10,197 nucleotides of DNA from positions 1 through 10,197 of the forward strand of contig RBNI01007547.1 in the NCBI GenBank assembly GCA_003990745.1. The letters run 5' to 3'. Numbering within the stretch: position 1 is the first letter of the stretch; each line of letters opens with the position of its first letter. The position numbers and the translations under genes are program-made. Of the stretch, positions 8,407 through 10,197 are shown piece after piece. The notes under the pieces are model-generated. The model did no database searches and was not told the DNA's origin. It saw nothing but the letters and a program-made list of their open reading frames with translations. Source of the DNA: Jimgerdemannia flammicorona. Taxonomy: Eukaryota > Mucoromycota > Endogonomycetes > Endogonales > Endogonaceae.

Positions 8407-8630
8407 CGCATTTTGTTACATTTATTTACCCACAGAATTTCTCATCTGTGTCTTCGACCATACGTGCCTTTCAACAGCCGCCCTTCTGACTTGTCAAGTT
8501 GCCGATCTTAGGAAAACTTGGGGGTTGAGATGACATAGGCAGATACTTGGGAATCTGTCATAACTGGCCAAATACTCTTCAACGAAAGTGTCTCATAATG
8601 AAAAGTCATTGCTTTAATTACCCTAAACCA

Positions 8631-8652
8631 ATATATATATATACATATATAT
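8631..8652. repeat. (AT)n microsatellite
   Basis: An AT dinucleotide run is interrupted once (tatacatatat). It is a simple sequence repeat in intergenic DNA with no evident function. Confidence 0.9.
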
Positions 8653-9058
8653 TTGTTTGACTTAGAATTATCGAATGTGCACAATAGAACATGTACATTC
8701 AGATGGTAACGCTGCAAATCATCGGAATTTAAAGGTGGTCACTCTTAGCTAGAAGAGACTAAGGAGAGAGTAAATGCGCAAGGAACATCAGAATATTGTT
8801 TGCAAAAAGATTGAGATAGTGCACATGTTACAAACGAAGACAAAGAAAAGCAGTTTATACAAAGAAGGGAATGCCCATGAAGGACCTAGCGCGACAATAA
8901 CTAGGAAAAGCAGAAAATGTAGATGCAGTAAAATAGCAATTATCCACAACCTCAAGCCACCGGCTCCGAAAAATATCCAATTCTTCATCCGGCACACGTT
9001 CTCGCAGATGATATCTTTCCCAATGTTCGTCTCTCATCACCGTGCTAAGCACACAATA

Positions 9059-9082
9059 CCCCCCCCCCCCCCACACACACAC
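9059..9082. repeat. C14 homopolymer followed by (AC)5
   Basis: Fourteen C's and five AC units lie 22 bases beyond the TOA1 stop codon, in what would be its 3' UTR (G-run on the transcript). The 14-G run on the minus strand could hamper sequencing. Its exact length is unreliable but lies outside the coding region. Confidence 0.95.
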
Positions 9083-9103
9083 CACAATACGCACACATCA
9101 TTC

Positions 9104-10077
9104 CTACCACTCGAAGTCGCCGTTCGCACGATGGAACAGGTAGTCGCGCCCGTTGACGAGCATGATGCCATCCTTGAGGACGCACTTCCACTTATTTTTA
9201 GTGCGCGTCACCTAATTATAACACACGTGGGGAGGCAAAATGGGGTCAGCATGAGGTATCTTGATATGTGAACAAGATATGGGAAACACGATTCGTAGAC
9301 CGTACTTTGTCGTATAGGCACAAGATGATATGGTCCATCTCTTCGCCCCCTTCGACGTCATTGTCGTCTTCGTCAGAATCATCAAGGTCCGAATTAATGT
9401 CGTCCTCGTCATCCTAGAACAAAGGAAAGACAACCGGAGAGTCAAAAAAAAAAGACAATGCACGTATGATGGACCAAGAAATAGGTATTGGCCACCCTAC
9501 GCAAATCTAGAAATCAACACCGACAAAGCAAAGAAACAACACGCACCTCTCCTTCCTCGTCATCATCTCCATCCAATTGCGGAATCCTCTTTGCCTTCCC
9601 CTTCCCCTTCCGTTCCCGCGGAGCAGCTCTCTGTCTGGTCCTCATGTCCCTCACGAGCGCCTGCACCTCTTCGGGTAATGACTCGAGCGAGAGAGGCGTC
9701 CCCACGGAGTTGGTGGCCGACAGCTGCAGCTGCAGCGACGACGTGTCCAGCTCCGGCGGCTCCACTTTGCCGTCGTTGTGACGAAGGATCTTGCGGGCAA
9801 TGAGCGCGTCGAGTTCCTGTGCGTGACGTGGCAATATGAAGGTGGGCATGAACACTTTGGACATAGCAGTCCCATGTTCCATCGTTCCAACGACCACACC
9901 AGCTACATCTAATAACCTTACCATTGTCGTCATGTCCGGCCTAGCTTCTTCGTCCATAGCACCGTCCGTCTGCGGTATTCCAGTCCGCCCACTGGTCGGC
10001 AACGACATACTGGAACCAGTGGGAATATTGTTGGGGGTTCTGTTGCCAGGAGTGACGGAAGCGACTGCGCGAGGGGG
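9104..10077 (-). CDS. TOA1: TFIIA large subunit (alpha/beta), N-terminal part missing (four exons)
   Basis: TFIIA binds TBP and promoter DNA and stabilises the RNA polymerase II pre-initiation complex in the nucleus. Visible exons on the minus strand are 10077-9922, 9816-9547, 9413-9306 and 9211-9104. Introns are 105, 133 and 94 nt, all in phase 0. They give 213 residues: a variable Pro/Ser/Thr spacer containing GIPQTDGAMDEE, a basic stretch (RERKGKGKAKR) before IPQLDGDDDEEGE, then acidic DDEDDINSDLDDSDEDD. The C-terminal beta-barrel half follows: HIILCLYDKVTRTKNKWKC, VLKDGIMLVNGRDYLF and the family's usual end GDFEW. The spliced C-terminus is a textbook match and confirms the last two junctions. 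An in-frame TAA two codons before the cag acceptor at 10080-10078 shows that exon A begins near 10077. The N-terminal four-helix-bundle region and its start codon lie beyond the right edge. The first intron here (9817-9921) has no in-frame stop. Confidence 0.93.
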
Positions 10078-10197
10078 CTGGCGTTATGCACGTACGTAAA
10101 CGGTGACGTTAGCATTAACGGGGTATCGTGGGTAAGAAAACGGGTTTCAGGAAGCGTCATTGTGTATTTTGTGTTGTGTTTTTGTTTTTTTTTTTTT
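10078..10197 (-). other. Intron 3' part of TOA1 reaching the window edge
   Basis: On the minus strand this stretch ends in cgccag just before exon A and contains a ctaac branch-like motif (in gctaacgtc). It shows no TFIIA-like coding sequence, so it is read as the 3' part of an intron whose donor is off the window. The ATG at 10160 opens a frame with no similarity to the TFIIA N-terminus. Confidence 0.5.
10185..10197. repeat. T13 homopolymer at the window edge
   Basis: Thirteen T's end the window, mirroring the thirteen C's at its start. This suggests a contig break at a homopolymer. Confidence 0.9.

Larger units (their letters stand above)
7360..8773. other. Gene-poor AT-rich stretch
   Basis: About 1.4 kb shows no frame with exon-like codon bias or a recognisable domain on either strand. 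The longest frames are 69-74 codons and AT-rich in composition. I looked for tRNA A/B boxes, snRNA landmarks and long terminal repeats and saw none. Contents worth naming are the short ORF at 8329-8406 and the TA microsatellite at 8631-8652. Confidence 0.5.

Noticed and set aside
8855..9094. A minus-strand frame with an RDEHWERYHLRERV-like charged segment in the TOA1 3' UTR
   Set aside because: Protein-looking at first sight, but its codons are not GC3-biased, it starts in the G-run repeat and no splice joins it to TOA1, which already ends at the conserved GDFEW.
8774..9271. A 165-codon plus-strand frame
   Set aside because: It is antisense to the last TOA1 exon and its 3' UTR and includes translated C-run and AC repeats.
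10078..10160. ATG at 10160 (minus strand) as the TOA1 start
   Set aside because: The frame encodes nothing like the conserved TFIIA N-terminal helices and is not in the frame of exon A.

Overview
The window looks like nuclear DNA of a filamentous fungus, most probably a basidiomycete. Its genes are broken by many short GT-AG introns (81-146 nt). Exons prefer G/C at the third codon position, intergenic DNA is AT-rich, and the encoded proteins are ordinary eukaryotic housekeeping types. The window opens with 13 C's and closes with 13 T's, and both edge genes are cut. It is therefore probably a whole small contig that ended at homopolymers.

Layout: (1) 56-598, plus strand: the C-terminal two thirds of a Ras GTPase with its CaaX tail. 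(2) 599-1722: Ras 3' flank and a GC-rich, coding-like but broken stretch at 1132-1425. (3) 1723-3763, minus strand: a complete six-exon METTL25/RRNAD1-type methyltransferase of 523 aa. (4) 3764-3950: a compact divergent promoter. (5) 3951-5509, plus strand: a complete five-exon secreted S1/P1-type zinc nuclease of 357 aa. Its spliced sequence aligns with nuclease P1 without a gap from mature residue 1 to 63. (6) 5510-9103: 3.6 kb with no complete gene I can support. It holds a lone terminal-exon-like frame on the minus strand (6208-6375), a possibly spliced non-coding transcript (about 6640-7350), one tiny ORF and several microsatellites. (7) 9104-10077, minus strand: the C-terminal four exons of the TFIIA large subunit (TOA1). 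Its N-terminal helical part lies beyond the right edge.

The genes do not form a pathway. They cover growth signalling (Ras), methyl transfer (METTL25-like), extracellular nucleic-acid breakdown (nuclease) and basal transcription (TFIIA). The only regulatory link I see is the 187-bp shared promoter between the methyltransferase and the nuclease. I found no new defence or mobile system. The points most worth checking are the altered N-terminal zinc-site residue and base-binding residue of the nuclease, two stop-free introns of length 3n, the orphan exon, and the possible spliced non-coding transcript. All exon boundaries were derived by hand from frame continuity, splice signals and family conservation, without transcript data.
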